A program made the position numbers and the translations under genes. A model generated the notes under the pieces. That model saw only the letters and a list, made by a program, of their open reading frames with translations, was not told where the DNA came from and searched no databases. Of a stretch of DNA of 64,000 nt, positions 1-10,999 are shown piece by piece. Origin of the DNA: Prostheceraeus crozeri (taxonomy: Eukaryota; Platyhelminthes; Polycladida; Euryleptidae); assembly GCA_907163375.1 (NCBI GenBank), contig CAJQUW010004777.1, forward strand, positions 434,001 through 498,000. Direction: 5' to 3'. Each line of letters opens with the position of its first letter. The first letter of the stretch is position 1.

Positions 1-894
1 TTTTGGGATCATCGATGTTTGCAGCCTTCATGGGTTCAATTGGTGTTTTATTCGAATCAGCTGTTATCATACATGCTGACAGAACCCCAATAGAAAGAGT
101 TACAGTGAATACTAAACGTGTTCTGGCTTGGATTGATGAACGCAATATGAACAGCTGACGACAGCTGTTAGGGATAAAAAATACAAGCGATCTGCAACTA
201 ATATTTTTGGTTAGCATGCATCATGGGAATTATATTGTACTTCGTTTGATAAAAGTATCGATCTATTGTCGGTTAAGACGCCTTTTTTCAAAGTGGCGAC
301 CAAATTGACAAAATTGTGCGATGATTCTAAGTGTGATAAAAAATTCTTTCCATTGAGACATAAATCATGAAAAATGATTTCTTGGGCTCCTGAAATTCAC
401 TTTATTTCAAAATGTCATCACTACACTGTAATTGACCCTATATATTCTATATATATATACTACTTATAAACACGAGAAAGTAGTGATAGCAAGAATTAAA
501 GAAAATATTTTAAAAGAAGTTGCTACAAAATTGATGAATGGCTCCTTTCTTTTCTTTTTACGTGTACAATGTAGATTAATATGTCAATAAACTGACTTTC
601 CATTGTTCATGGAATACATTGTCATGAATTAATGGCTTGCATGCATATTTCAACTTTCAAATTTGATTAGAAAATCATAGACGAATCAGATGAAACGATG
701 CAAGGTTGAAGGCATATCTAATATATGAGGATTACATACCTAGCTTACTATTCCTAATCAAAGAAGAAAGAAGAACGATGAATACACGTAATTGGCAAGC
801 CTGATTTTTGTCGTTTGTCAATTTATTAATGGATAGGTCTGTTCATACAGCTAGAGTGTTGGCAATAATTCATGACAATCTATTCCATGAACAT
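1..894. other. No gene recognised
   Basis: AT-rich sequence with a short TA-rich run near 450-465. I see no coding frame, RNA gene or clear repeat unit in this stretch. Confidence 0.5.
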
Positions 895-1390
895 TGGAAA
901 GTCAGTTTATTGATTTATTAATTTACATAGTACACGTATATTGGAATGACCATCTTACTTGGAATGATCATTTTCATCAGATTTTGAGAGTCGCAGCCCA
1001 AAGACTACATGTGATACAAACGTTGGAGCTGTCATCTCGGTTAAGCAGCTTGTGTTGGTGTATCATTCTCAGATCACTCATCTTTTTTCTGTACTATGCT
1101 CCCATTTTCGTGACTTTATCAAAGAGCATCGGCATAAAATTGGAGCGATTTCAACATCGGGCCCATAAAATATTTTGTTGTGAACATTTGTGGATGTAGT
1201 AATTTTACTTCACTTTCATTTGTTCGGAAAGAGCGCGCCATTGAGTATTTGAATGAGTGAATCCAACATTTCCACCCTTTGCATCACTTAGTTCCGTCTC
1301 GTCTACCTCGTGGTGGCCGTCTGTGCTGTCCATATGTATGAAGTATTCAATGACTACATAATTTCATTCCATGGATGTTTTACTGTCTAA
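895..1390 (+). mobile_element. Decayed CR1/jockey-type LINE, C-terminal end of reverse transcriptase ORF
   Basis: The + strand translation in several frames matches the end of a CR1-like LINE polyprotein. From about 950 it reads as the region after the RT palm (WNDHFHQILRVAAQRLH, then YAPIFVTLSKSIGIKLERFQHRAHKI). From about 1255 another frame gives HFHPLHHLVPSRLPRGGRL, the usual C-terminal tail of such elements. Frames change at least twice and stops occur, so it is a dead fragment. It lacks the endonuclease and RT catalytic motifs. The same tail type is seen in the LINEs at 8152-9175 and 60755-62400, which lie on the other strand. The family call is moderately sure; the clade (CR1, L2 or jockey) is inferred. 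Confidence 0.65.
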
Positions 1391-1524
1391 ATGATTTTGT
1401 CGCCTAATGATTCTGACAAGGAAAAGGAAAATATGGAAACGTGGAAGATAAAGATAAAAATATAAAGCAAGATAAAGGATAAAGCAAACACCATATGATG
1501 CAGTGTATCTGCATCTTATAGGTG

Positions 1525-2310
1525 AACCTGAATCAGGGATACGGAGTCCTATCATTTTGATAGGACTCCGACTCCGGCTCCGGGGGTTGATGGGACTCCG
1601 ACTCCGGGTGGCAAGTATATAAAACCTTTTTTGAAAAATTGGCTGGTAACCTACATCATAGATCATTATAGGTTTACCTGAACCTATATTCAGTGATCAT
1701 TGCTGTATCAATTATCGATGAAAGTTGATCAAATGTCGCTTTCAGTTGGATGCTTCACACGGTTTTTCTCCTGTCTCTTTTTTTCTTAGTCGCTCAGGCG
1801 ATTCAACGGAGGTGTCTCGGAATCAAGGGTAATTTATCACTAACTGATCTCTCGTCAAGGCGAAATTCGTTTGCAACGAGACTATTTGATAATTTGGAGA
1901 ATCAATATTTGCATGCTTGTCTCCTTCCACTCTTCCTTCTGGTCGAGCATCAGTGCCTTTCTGTAGGACTACCACCCGACGCGATGCCTTTTTGTCGCAC
2001 ATGTGCATTATTCAATCCCTCACTTTCTGTGACTAATTTTTGAGTACTTACTTTTCTTTCATATAACTTGGTTTGAACTTTGTGCAACACGTATACATTT
2101 TTGATTCACATTATTGATTCAATAAACGTATCTCTCTCTCTCTTTATACCCCTATCCTTCTCCAAAAAATATAAGTACATTTTCAATTTTAATATGCTCC
2201 TTGGAGGAGCCATCACACACGATTAACGTGAGGGTAAAAGGTAATGCTCTCAAACAAGCTAATATTTCATTTTTGTCTCTGATGTGACCTTTGGTGCGTA
2301 GGTGTGATCG
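1525..2310 (+). repeat. Dispersed repeat with GGACTCC hairpin, copy 1
   Basis: Begins with a perfect hairpin (GGAGTCCTATCA then its inverse around a TTT loop, near 1541-1570) followed by tandem GGACTCCGACTCC. The sequence down to about 1790, and again from about 2150 to 2310, matches 63365-63800 in the same orientation. The block 1790-2150 is absent from the other copy. A 97-codon open frame (1750-2043) lies inside it and resembles nothing I know. No target duplication could be fixed. Confidence 0.7.
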
Positions 2311-2519
2311 AGGCTAGGAAGGCTTGTCTTCTCTACTGAATCACCGAGAGATATGACAATAGAGTAATGACAATCCTTTTTTCATTATCACGGTTCATTC
2401 CCTCAACTATTACAGGCTTTGCATGCACTGCTGTCTCTGTACTTTTGTTTGATGCAGAAAGTTGACATCAAGACAGACAGCTACGCACGAGAATAAATAA
2501 TTTGTTTGTATTATGTTTC

Positions 2520-2620
2520 TGGTGTGGTTATAGGCCGGAGTCCGGAGTCCTATCATTTGATAGGACTCCGATTCCGACTCCAGCAAAAATGAAAGGACTC
2601 CGACTCCGCATCCCTGCCTT
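2520..2620. repeat. Short GGACTCC hairpin repeat
   Basis: Carries the same GAGTCCTATCA/TGATAGGACTC inverted repeat and degenerate GGACTCCGACTCC units as 1541-1630 and 63370-63420, without the rest of that repeat. It appears to be a solo core of the same family. Confidence 0.6.
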
Positions 2621-3490
2621 GAATGTAGTCCGTAAGACTTATCAAATCGCAAAATTTGTGAGGTATTGAGAGGTAATATCGAATCATTGACCCTTTCCAC
2701 ACAGGGAGGGGGTGATTCGGTCCGGATAATGACGATACACAGGAGGGTTTGTCTTCACCATCCCAAGAGTGAAAACACTCGCTATTTTCCTTTTCGTCTA
2801 TATTCAGATGCAAAAAAGACTTGTTCACAGGTATAGATGTATGACAAAGCCATGCAGAGGGTTTCAGATGCAATAATTTCACTTTTGAGAGCATATTGTG
2901 TGCACACTTTGTGTGTCGCCATTTCAATCGAAATCAATTGTACTTGTATAAATGAATTTTCAATTTGTGTAGGCCTACAGTAGTTTACAAATATGAGTCT
3001 GTCAGTCATATCATGATCATGCCATAAACATCGACTAAAGAAATGGAAATTCAAATGTTATGCTAAAACCTCTTAATAAAAAAGTAAAAATAATAAAAGT
3101 AAAAGTAAATCATCAGCAATAATATTGAGCAATATAATCCATTCATGTTGAAGCAAACTTAGCAAATAGCTTCCGCATTATTTGAGTTCTTTGGTTATCT
3201 GCAAATCGCCTTTCATCTTTTTAATCGCAAGTGAAAGTGTTTGAAACAGTAGAGCAGCAGAATGCAATTTCATAGATGCATTGAATCTTCCACATTTCAT
3301 ATGCAAATGAATCTTATCATTATCAATCTTTTCTGCGCACATAAGTTGGCCATCAACACATTCAAGTGGATCGTAGACAGCAATTTTTGAGGAGCAAAAA
3401 TATGGAAAAAAATATATAAAAAAAGGATAGCTACTTCCGGCAAAAAATTCAAAATTCAAGAATCTGTCAAAATTGGTGATTTTAAGTTTT
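2620..3490. other. No gene recognised
   Basis: Short open frames occur here (for example 3178-3594 on the minus strand, which runs into the fold-back arm), but none resembles a known protein and none has a convincing start or signal. Confidence 0.4.
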
Positions 3491-3499
3491 GAATTACTA

Positions 3500-4545
3500 C
3501 AGTGCTGATCACAAAAAACGAACCACCTTAATTTCGTTGAATTCGATCGATTCTCCTGTTTTCCAATCGTGTCGCACATGAGCGTACCATACATTATTCG
3601 AGGGTTTGCATTCTCAGTTAAAAAATGAGCTATGATATAGACTTGTATCCGCTATTATACTTGCTGAGCAGTACTCAAAATATCGGTGAAATACGAAGAA
3701 ATTAGTGATATCATGAAGTAATTGCAAAATCATGACTATTGTGACTAAAAATGTTGTATTCTCACTTTTTCATTAAAAATGTTCATGTTTGGTATCTTTC
3801 TATTCCTTGCAGAATAAGGAATGCGAATATGCAAGTTTTAATGAAATAGGTTCAATAGTTCTTTTTCAAACTTCTTCAACATTTTACTCATTTCCGCAAA
3901 ACTAAACAAACACCATGTTAGGTGAACGAAGATTCAAAATACGACAATTGGCGCAGGCATGTCTTTGTTCTCTCATAGCAGCTGTCGATTGTTTACCTTC
4001 ATTGCTACTTTTACTTTGAAGTAAGTTTACTTGTACTATTGCGGAAATGAGAAAAAATATTGACGAAGTTTAAAAAAGAACTATTGAACTCATATGAATA
4101 TAGCTTGCATATTCGAATTCCTCACAACGCAAGGATTCAGAAGATACCAAACACTAACATTTTTAATGAATAAGTGAGAATATGACATTTTCAACCAAAA
4201 AATGTCATGATTTTTGTGATAACTTCACGAGATCACTAATTATTTATTAGTTCACCGATTTTGATAACCAGTATATCAAAAGAGAGCTCAGAAAATGTTC
4301 TTTCTCCCCGTGCCTGATTCATTATCATACTCAAATGTTTTCCTTTTTGAAAAACTGCAATTTATAAATTGAGCGATTTTCATATTTTGAGCACTGCACA
4401 GCAAATGCAATAACGGACACAAATCTATCATAGCTCATTTTAAAGCTGAGAATGCAATTTCTAGAATGATGCATGGCATGTTGATGTGCGACACGATGGG
4501 AAGGCATGGGAATCGATTGAATTTCAGTGAAATTTAGCCTAAAAT
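3500..4545. repeat. Large imperfect fold-back (inverted) repeat
   Basis: The segment around 3500-3900 reappears in reverse complement at about 4037-4540. Matching landmarks are the cgtgtcgcaca / tgtgcgacacg blocks near 3567 and 4482, aaatgagctatgatatag against tctatcatagctcatttt, and atttccgcaaaa against ttgcggaaat. The arms are about 400-500 bp and clearly diverged, with a spacer of roughly 130 bp (3905-4036). The structure resembles a fold-back transposon or large MITE. No transposase is present, and the element ends were not fixed. Confidence 0.7.
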
Positions 4546-4639
4546 ATCTAGAACTGGTACTCTACAATCTTTAAGATTGTCAGACGCACTGGAAAGCCAG
4601 GATAAATGAACACAACAGTCCGTTGTGCACTCCTTCCGC

Positions 4640-4745
4640 TTGCTCAGTTATTCCATATACTTTAAACTAGCTCTAGCCATTCCGAGCCACGCTGACGAAC
4701 CCTTGTAGAGAGAAAAGCGCAACGTCTACCTCTGCCAAGGAATTT
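4640..4745 (-). repeat. Short dispersed repeat shared with 12180-12280
   Basis: Reverse complement of this segment shares a run of blocks with 12180-12280: a gacg/tgcg block, ctctccctacaaggg or its close variant, ggctcg, atggc and ctagtttaaa in the same order. It is diverged. It sits between two arms of the fold-back family and may be part of an older insertion. Confidence 0.45.
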
Positions 4746-5115
4746 TTGATGAAAAAGTGAGAGCACAACATTTTCAATCAAAGCAGTCATGATTTTGTGA
4801 TAACTACATGTACACGAGATCACTAATTTTCTTATAAGTTCACCGAATTTGATGTCAAAAGAGAGCTCAGAAAATAATCATTCTCCCGTAACTGATTCAT
4901 TATCATGCTCACATGTTTTTCTTATTTAAAGCTTGCAATTTGTAAATTGAACGATCTTCATATTTTGAGTACTGCTTCAGGGAATGCAAGAACGGATGCA
5001 AGTCTACCATAGCTCATTTTAAAGTTGAGAGTGCAAGCCCTCGAATAATGTATGGCACATTGGTGTGCGACGCGATTGGAAAACATGAGAATCGATTGAA
5101 TTTCAGTGCAATTTA
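4740..5115 (+). repeat. Partial direct copy of the fold-back right arm
   Basis: This stretch repeats 4160-4550 in the same orientation: the agatcactaat, attcatatttt-type, tctaccatagctcatttt and gtgtgcgac landmarks follow in the same order and spacing. It is therefore a second, diverged copy of one arm of the neighbouring fold-back repeat. Confidence 0.7.
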
Positions 5116-6002
5116 GGTGTTCCGTTTTGAATGATCAGCTCTGTATTTTTAATACAAAGCTAAACGGGTTAGAGCAAAGGAAATACCTCGGCAGCGCAAT
5201 ATCACCCTTCAAATTTTGGTCATGAAAAATTACTTGAAATTTGTTCACTTCGAGTCTGTTAATTTGCTAATATAGTTTACATCAACAGCTGACTATAGCA
5301 GTTATTAGTGCGCGACATGCTATGTTATAGCTGAAAACGGCTGCGGGTCTGTCGTAAAATGCGTCTGTCGGGTCCGTTATTTTGTTTAACGGCCCCGGGC
5401 ATGTATTTCCAGAGGATTTTACATTAAGTGTAATACTGTGAATTTCATGTATTCGGATTGATACTTTAGACATTAAGCAGGGATGGAGCGAATCGGCCCT
5501 CAATGCTCTGCAGAGCTCGATGTGGAGGTCTAAATATTGATTTATTGAAAAATGGGAACATTCCTGAATAGCCCATATTTCATCCAATATCAGCGTATTC
5601 ATAAAAGCAGGAGATTATGTCAGATAATTGCAATTGTGACTAACATGGAAGCCTCATAGATAGAGCTATCCAGAATTTCAAGTATTACGAGGTCGATGTT
5701 ATCGTGCAATGTTCGCGCTGCTGTTCATTACAATAGAGCACTGTAATCAATGTCGATATCAGTAGATAAAGCTCAGAGTTCTCAATTAAATCACAGTGCT
5801 TTAGCGTGTCACTCTCAATATTGTTAGTCTAGAACAGCAGGATTTAACACTTCTGAAAGTTAGCTGTCTTTCGAAACCGGAGGATAAATTGGTAAAAAGT
5901 TCATCGGTAACAAGAGGTGACGAATTTACGTCATACTTGCTGCATGAAGTTGCATACTTCGGCCGCATTATAAGGTGAGGTATCGACCAATCAGAACAGC
6001 AA
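5116..6002. other. No gene recognised; upstream flank of the METTL27-like gene
   Basis: Contains a GC-richer island around 5330-5400 but no recognisable coding exon. If the METTL27-like gene has a promoter or upstream exon, it should lie here. I cannot pick a TATA box or splice donor with confidence. Confidence 0.4.
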
Positions 6003-6015
6003 ATAACAATAACTA

Positions 6016-6783
6016 TTGTACATACTTCTAAATGGTGACTCTACTGTTAAAGTTTTCGACACTAGTGTGACATTTCATTGGCATACTATGTCTTCCAGCG
6101 TTGTTAACGACGAGAAATGCCAAGCCATTCGGGAAAGTGATACAGCTAATAAAGCAAACAAAATTGATGATGTTCTCTTAGCAAAAAAGGAATCAACAGA
6201 TACAAAAATTTTTTACAATAAATGGGCCGCAAGTTACGAAAACGACCTTGAAAATGTTGATGGTGGATATCACAATCCAACGCAAGTTGCTGACTGTTTA
6301 TCACGATTTCTTCACGATAAGGCAGCAACAATCCTCGATGTAGCCTGCGGAACTGGACTGGTTGCTTTAGAACTTCGAGCTCGTGGGTTTTCCAATTTAG
6401 ATGGTTTAGATGGCAGTGATGAAATGTTGAACCTGGCGAAGAAAAGGAAAGTCTACAAAAATTACTTCTGTGAGTTAGTTGGCAAAGACAAAATGCAAAA
6501 TATTGACGATGCAAGCTATGATTGCATAACTACGACTGGATCTTTTTTACCTGGTCACATGAATAGCAGCTCTCTTCATACCTTGGGCCGCGCTGTGAAG
6601 TCAGGTGGCTACATTTTCATCTGCCTACGAGAGTCAATTCTACAGAACGCTGAATTTGTGGATATGGAGCCCAGAATGAAGGAGCTGGAAAAGGAAGGGT
6701 TTTGGAAAATGATTCATCGATCAACATTTGACAATTATTACAATCATTTACCTGGCGTTGAGTATGCCTTTCAGAAATTGTGA
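6016..6783 (+). CDS. METTL27: METTL27 (WBSCR27)-like class I SAM-dependent methyltransferase
   Basis: An uninterrupted frame of up to 255 codons. A second in-frame ATG at 6088 (residue 25) gives about 231 residues, close to the usual length of the METTL27 family, and is the more likely start because the first 24 residues show no family similarity. Visible features: FYNKWAASYENDL (about 66-78), a helix typical of the N-terminal cap; glycine-rich SAM-binding motif I, ILDVACGTGLVALELRARGF (106-125), nearly identical to the vertebrate family; the following LDGSDEMLNLAKKR, which should bind the ribose; and DCITTTGSF in the motif IV position. The family's substrate is not established, and a cytosolic small-molecule or protein methyltransferase role is inferred. 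No intron interrupts the frame. An AATAAA lies at 6993-6998. It could be a single-exon gene or a retrocopy; no poly(A) tract or target duplication is seen. Confidence 0.8.
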   Translation: MYILLNGDSTVKVFDTSVTFHWHTMSSSVVNDEKCQAIRESDTANKANKIDDVLLAKKESTDTKIFYNKWAASYENDLENVDGGYHNPTQVADCLSRFLHDKAATILDVACGTGLVALELRARGFSNLDGLDGSDEMLNLAKKRKVYKNYFCELVGKDKMQNIDDASYDCITTTGSFLPGHMNSSSLHTLGRAVKSGGYIFICLRESILQNAEFVDMEPRMKELEKEGFWKMIHRSTFDNYYNHLPGVEYAFQKL

Positions 6784-6992
6784 CACTATAAAATGTTAGT
6801 CGTCATGATACGAGGCACAACCCATTAAGGATCTAGTATGATCTTCGTCTGACATTGCATTCTATATTTTGCATGAAGAAGCGATTTTTTTAATGTGACA
6901 TTTTATTTTCCTGTTGCGACCAATTAAATGACTGCTGCATGCAAGGTTGAAATCAAAGGCCTGGCTGGGTCTTCCCTGAAAATGTCAAAACC

Positions 6993-6998
6993 AATAAA
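6993..6998 (+). terminator. Candidate polyadenylation signal AATAAA
   Basis: A canonical AATAAA lies 210 bp after the stop codon of the METTL27-like gene on the same strand. It is a plausible 3' end signal, with no direct evidence of use. Confidence 0.4.
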
Positions 6999-6999
6999 T

Positions 7000-7720
7000 C
7001 ATGTTTTGAATACGAGGAAGCCGTCTTATGCAACTAATTTGACAAAAGGAATTTCAGTTGGGTTTTGCGCGAATTGAGAGAATCAGAATCGACCGCTGTA
7101 GTGATCAAATTAATGCGATAAGACACAGTCTAAATCATAGAATTTCGCCATCTTTCTCGTATTCAAACACACAAAAATTGAAGCACAGAATTGGAAATAA
7201 TGCAATTATTGAAGCCTCAAGTTATAAAATATGTCGATAACAAATGAGATAAATGTCATGAATATCTACTATCTTTTTAGCTATATACAACCAAAAGTAT
7301 ACTTTGTGGGTTTTTCTAGCTTATCATAAATGTCACAAAATAAGCCCATTCACAAAAAAAATATTAGATATAAAAAACAAAAAAATATAGTTATTCATTT
7401 TCAGGGAATCTGATATATTGCAGCAGTATTCATGACGGGTCGGGCCTTGACTTGAAAATTCTCGAACAAACAGCGGCCGGGGAAGACCCACAGCGTCTTC
7501 CGAAAAACTCTTTTGAAGTCTTATTGAAGCCGGTCTACGGCAAATTCGTCACTCAGATTTCAATAATTCATTAATTAAGTGGTCAGTCTAATTGAAAGTT
7601 ATTGTATACACGTACCAGGAATGACTGAGCGATTCTGTCACATTGAGACAGTGTTCGAACTGTGGTAGGAGAAAACTGCTGTGTTGTGTGGGTTTGATCC
7701 TGCCAATTGACAGAGTCGCG
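7000..7720. other. No gene recognised
   Basis: AT-rich with a run of A-rich sequence around 7350-7390. A 60-codon frame at 7058-7240 has no recognisable similarity and I do not support it as a gene. Confidence 0.4.
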
Positions 7721-7722
7721 TA

Positions 7723-7796
7723 AGTGGCTCGTAGCTCAGTTGGTTAGAGCACAGGTCTAGTTAACCTTGGTCGTAGGTTCGAATCCTACCAGCCGC
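7723..7796 (+). tRNA. tRNA-Thr(AGT)-like gene or pseudogene
   Basis: D arm GCTC-AGTTGGTTA-GAGC, anticodon loop CTAGTTA giving anticodon AGT (threonine), and T arm GTAGG-TTCGAAT-CCTAC are all well formed. The anticodon stem has a mismatch at its outermost pair. The acceptor stem is imperfect: the 5' strand GTGGCTCG is one base too long and pairs with CAGCCGC only with a bulge. This, plus the absence of an obvious oligo-T stop directly behind (TCTTTTGC follows), makes a pseudogene or tRNA-derived repeat as likely as a working gene. Only one copy is seen in the window. Confidence 0.6.
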
Positions 7797-7799
7797 ACA

Positions 7800-8150
7800 T
7801 CTTTTGCATGGCAATTTGATCTATTGTTTATTTAATTTCATTGTTGTTAGTTGCTTTCCGGCTGCCATAGTGAAGAGTAAGCGCCTCGTCCTTGTCTATT
7901 TATATTTACTTCCCTAAGACCATAGTCGCACTGGTTTTACGACCATCTTCAATTCTTCAATCCAACATAGGAATTAATTAAGCAATATCTCAATTTTTGG
8001 GCATGCAACAATTCAAATTCGATTTAGATTTTGATTATTCTTTATGCTTCATTTCATCATGAAAATTGGTGTGCGGCCGGAAGCCAGATGGAACTAGTCT
8101 TTCTTGAACCATAAGAAAATCTCTTGACAATAGTGTTCCTTTCTAAACTT
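7800..8150. other. No gene recognised
   Basis: Unremarkable AT-rich spacer between the tRNA-like sequence and the 3' end of the minus-strand LINE. Confidence 0.4.
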
Positions 8151-8151
8151 G

Positions 8152-9175
8152 TAGAATAGAATAGAATAGAAATTCATATATTTCAGGATACTGAGAATCA
8201 CAAATAGCAGAAAGTCACAGGATATTCATACAATCATAAGAAGTTAAAGTAAAATCGTCTTTGGATATGTATATGTATATGCATCAAAGCTAACACCATA
8301 CAACTACAAGATTGTTTCACTCTTTCATATAACATGAAAGCCTATTATGCGAGCTATAAATCAAAAGAAGGAAAATTTCTTAGCTGTGCTGCTGACATAT
8401 ACACAGGAAATGAGTTCAAATGGCATGTGGTTGCACAAAACGGTAATATTACACGACCAGTACGCACACTGGCAGGTGGAAGATGCTGATGTAGCGGTTG
8501 AGAACACAAAAGACAGTTTTCAAAAAGTTCGTGCAGCTTTCCATACAATCGCACTTACATGATAAACCACAAATAACTATGTGCCCATCTCTGCAATTTC
8601 TCGAGGTCTTCAGAGAGACTGGCTGGGACGCCAACAAAAAGAGGCGAACAATACTCTAAAAGCGAGAGAAGGAGACCTTTATACACAGTAATCAATTTTT
8701 CTTTTTCAAGAAATTGCTTCAATACTCTCAAGCAATGAAGTCTCTGTACAAAAGCTTAAGAGATATATTGAAAAATGGCGGTTTCATTTTAAATCACTAC
8801 TAAGACTATAAAGGGATGTAGATGGTGATATTATCAACACACTTCACAATACCAGTCATTTCATAAACAGATTGCAAATTTCCTGCTGCAACATCAAAAA
8901 GCATGGGTCCTAATATTGAACCTTCCGAAACACCAGATGTTACTGAAATGGGCTTACTTACAACAAAATGTAAGCGCACACTCTGAGTTCTATGTGACAG
9001 ATATGATTGTACAAACTTTACAATGCGATCAGGGAAGTTAGTCGCCATAAGTTGATGCATAATAATTTCATGGCATGGTCAATCTTATCATAAGCTTTCG
9101 ACAAGTCGTATGAAAGCATTTGAACTCCAGCAACATTTTTTGTAAGGATAGTCCGTATGACTCTAGTTTCCTTCT
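8152..9175 (-). mobile_element. CR1/jockey-type LINE fragment with (TTCTA)n tail
   Basis: Reading the minus strand from about 9175: LSYDLSKAYDKIDHA is RT motif A, followed by FVQSYLSHRTQSVRLH and TSGVSEGSILGPMLF (the usual GVPQGSILGPLLF) and a changed VDNITIY where YADD is expected. Then come KGLLLSLLEYCSPLF, VPASLSEDLEKLQRWAH, and a C-terminal PLHQHLPPASVRTGRVILPFC segment (8354-8554). It ends in four TAGAA units at 8152-8171 on the + strand, that is TTCTA units at the element's 3' end. It is 5'-truncated, lacks part of the region between the palm and thumb, and shifts frame, so it is dead. The same tail closes the LINE at 60755-62400, so both belong to one family or close subfamilies. Confidence 0.75.
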
Positions 9176-9215
9176 AGATCATAGAAGGGATAGTTAATTT
9201 TCTAAACAGGAATAA

Positions 9216-9372
9216 TTTTATACAGAAATATGAGAACCGCTTTCATTGTCGAAGATGTATTTAACGCGACATGTTTCGCCTGCTCTGCTTCACGCGTTAC
9301 ACAGGAATGAAGGTACAAGATCTATGACTGGAGATGAAAATGAAGCGGTTCTCATATTTCTGTATAAAATTT
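9216..9372. mobile_element. Small inverted-repeat element with hammerhead-like core
   Basis: An almost perfect 28-bp inverted repeat (TTTTATACAGAAATATGAGA and on) bounds 9216-9244 and 9343-9372. Inside, the minus strand reads TGAAGCAGAGCAGGCGAAAC followed by ATGTC. That resembles the hammerhead ribozyme core (CUGANGA, stem II, GAAAC, GUC) found at the termini of many Penelope-like elements, with one core base off. The sequence AAACAGGAATAAT flanks both sides (near 9205 and 9403). It could be a Penelope-terminal remnant or a MITE; no coding capacity. Confidence 0.5.
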
Positions 9373-9384
9373 GCAAGGGATCAA

Positions 9385-10500
9385 ACATTTTCTCCGATTT
9401 AAAACAGGAATAATTGCAAGAATATAATTTATAGTATGCTCTCAAAGCTGTCGGCAACTCATTTCAATATTCTAAAATATGTTGGCATGAGACAGAAGTC
9501 ACGCAAATGCTTGTACCTAACTGCACTAGGCTGCATTTTGGAGTTTGTATATAATCTATTTATTGCGGCTTAGATTGCGCATCAGATTGCTGTCTTCAGA
9601 TCAGGGTCTTGGAGTCATGCTCCAGATAACACGGCTCCGGCTCTGACCCAAAACCCTTCGACATATTGTCGGGCCCTAACACGAAACCGAACAAGAGACC
9701 TTCACAGAATGATGTGCACCCGATGGCTTTTGCGAAACCGCACATCTGTCGAGGTCTACCTGGTACCTGCTTTTGTCAGACAAAATCACAGGAAGCAAAT
9801 GCATATCCAATGGTAGCAGGATGAGGTGTTCGGTAAAATGACATTTGTCTGTGTTCTCTGTGACTAAGTGAGAAGTACTACGGCGCGTAGAACCATCTCT
9901 AGGTCAAGCAGTTCATTCTGTTTCAGAAGCTAAACACATTTAGATTTATCAAATCATTATTTTGTCGAAAAAACACAGCATCCTGATTAAGCTTTGGCTG
10001 AAGCTAATGAAGTCTCACAATACATTTTCGTACATATCACTGACCGCTTAGAACTTTGTGAAAGCGGGATATAAATACCTGCATCATCATAGGAGGCATA
10101 AACACATGCAGGACAGAAAAATGATCACCATGCTAAAAAATATGACTTATCTGACTTGGTTACTGTTTCCCGCTTAAAACTTTTGATGAAGCATCAGTCG
10201 CAGAGGGAGCCATCAACATTTTCTCTATTTACATGGGACTGCTGATTTAGTCTCTACCGCTACCGCTCTTAGCGCTTAATCAGACGCCAGAACAAATATT
10301 TCATTCTTCCACAGTGAGGCATCATTGATTAAAAAAAAGTATTTTAGTTAGACACATCGAGGTATTTTGGTCAGTGAAAGGTAAAAGCTTCATTCCGCAC
10401 GGTGTTGGACATGCATGTGCACTTTCTTTTGATCGTGTCTGATAAGAGACAACGTAACTCTTTTCGGAACCGGGTAGAACTCGGCAGATGCGCAGATTTG
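9385..10500. other. No gene recognised
   Basis: Mixed sequence with no convincing coding frame. A moderately GC-rich patch near 9600-9730 is related in wording (GGCTCCGGCTCTG) to a patch near 11345-11390, but too briefly to define a repeat family. Confidence 0.4.
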
Positions 10501-10521
10501 CAGCAGCCACGGATAGGGTGT

Positions 10522-10992
10522 ACTGCATTATCTGAAAGTCCAATTTTCAGACTCGTTCCTTGCAGAACAAGGTGCTGCCGGTCGGACTAGATGACTCAAC
10601 CACTTAACTGTTAAGGCTCTATTATTCATCAATCAAATGAAACATACTTCCATATTGAACTAAAATTCTTTTTATACCAGAGTTTCCGTTGAGAAGTATT
10701 TTAATACTTCATCTGAGTATTTTGTTGAGAATGAGACACCTATAAAATGACCATACAGTTTTGCTGCATTCTCTGAACGTCCTGTTTTCAGCCTCGTTCC
10801 CTATTGAAACAGGTGCTGCCGGTCGGACGAGATGATTCTACAACTTAGCTGTCGGCTCTAATATTCATCAATCAAGTGAAGCATTTTCATATTGCACTAA
10901 AATTCTTTTTATATCAAAAGTACTTCTTCAGAAGTATTCCAGAACTTCTAGGTAATATATTGAGAATGAGACACCTATAAAATAACCATACA
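10522..10992 (+). repeat. Diverged tandem duplication, unit about 235 bp
   Basis: Unit 1 (10522-10757) and unit 2 (10763-10992) share in order TGCATT.TCTGAA, TTTTCAG.CTCGTTCC, GGTGCTGCCGGTCGGAC, ATTCATCAATCAA.TGAA, AACTAAAATTCTTTTTATA-type blocks and GAGAATGAGACACCTATAAAAT. The units are roughly 80 percent alike by eye. No coding frame runs through both, and the function is unknown. Confidence 0.75.
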
Positions 10993-10999
10993 TTCTTAA

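Noticed and set aside
3178-3594. 138-codon minus-strand frame
   Set aside because: Runs into a non-coding fold-back arm and shows no known similarity.
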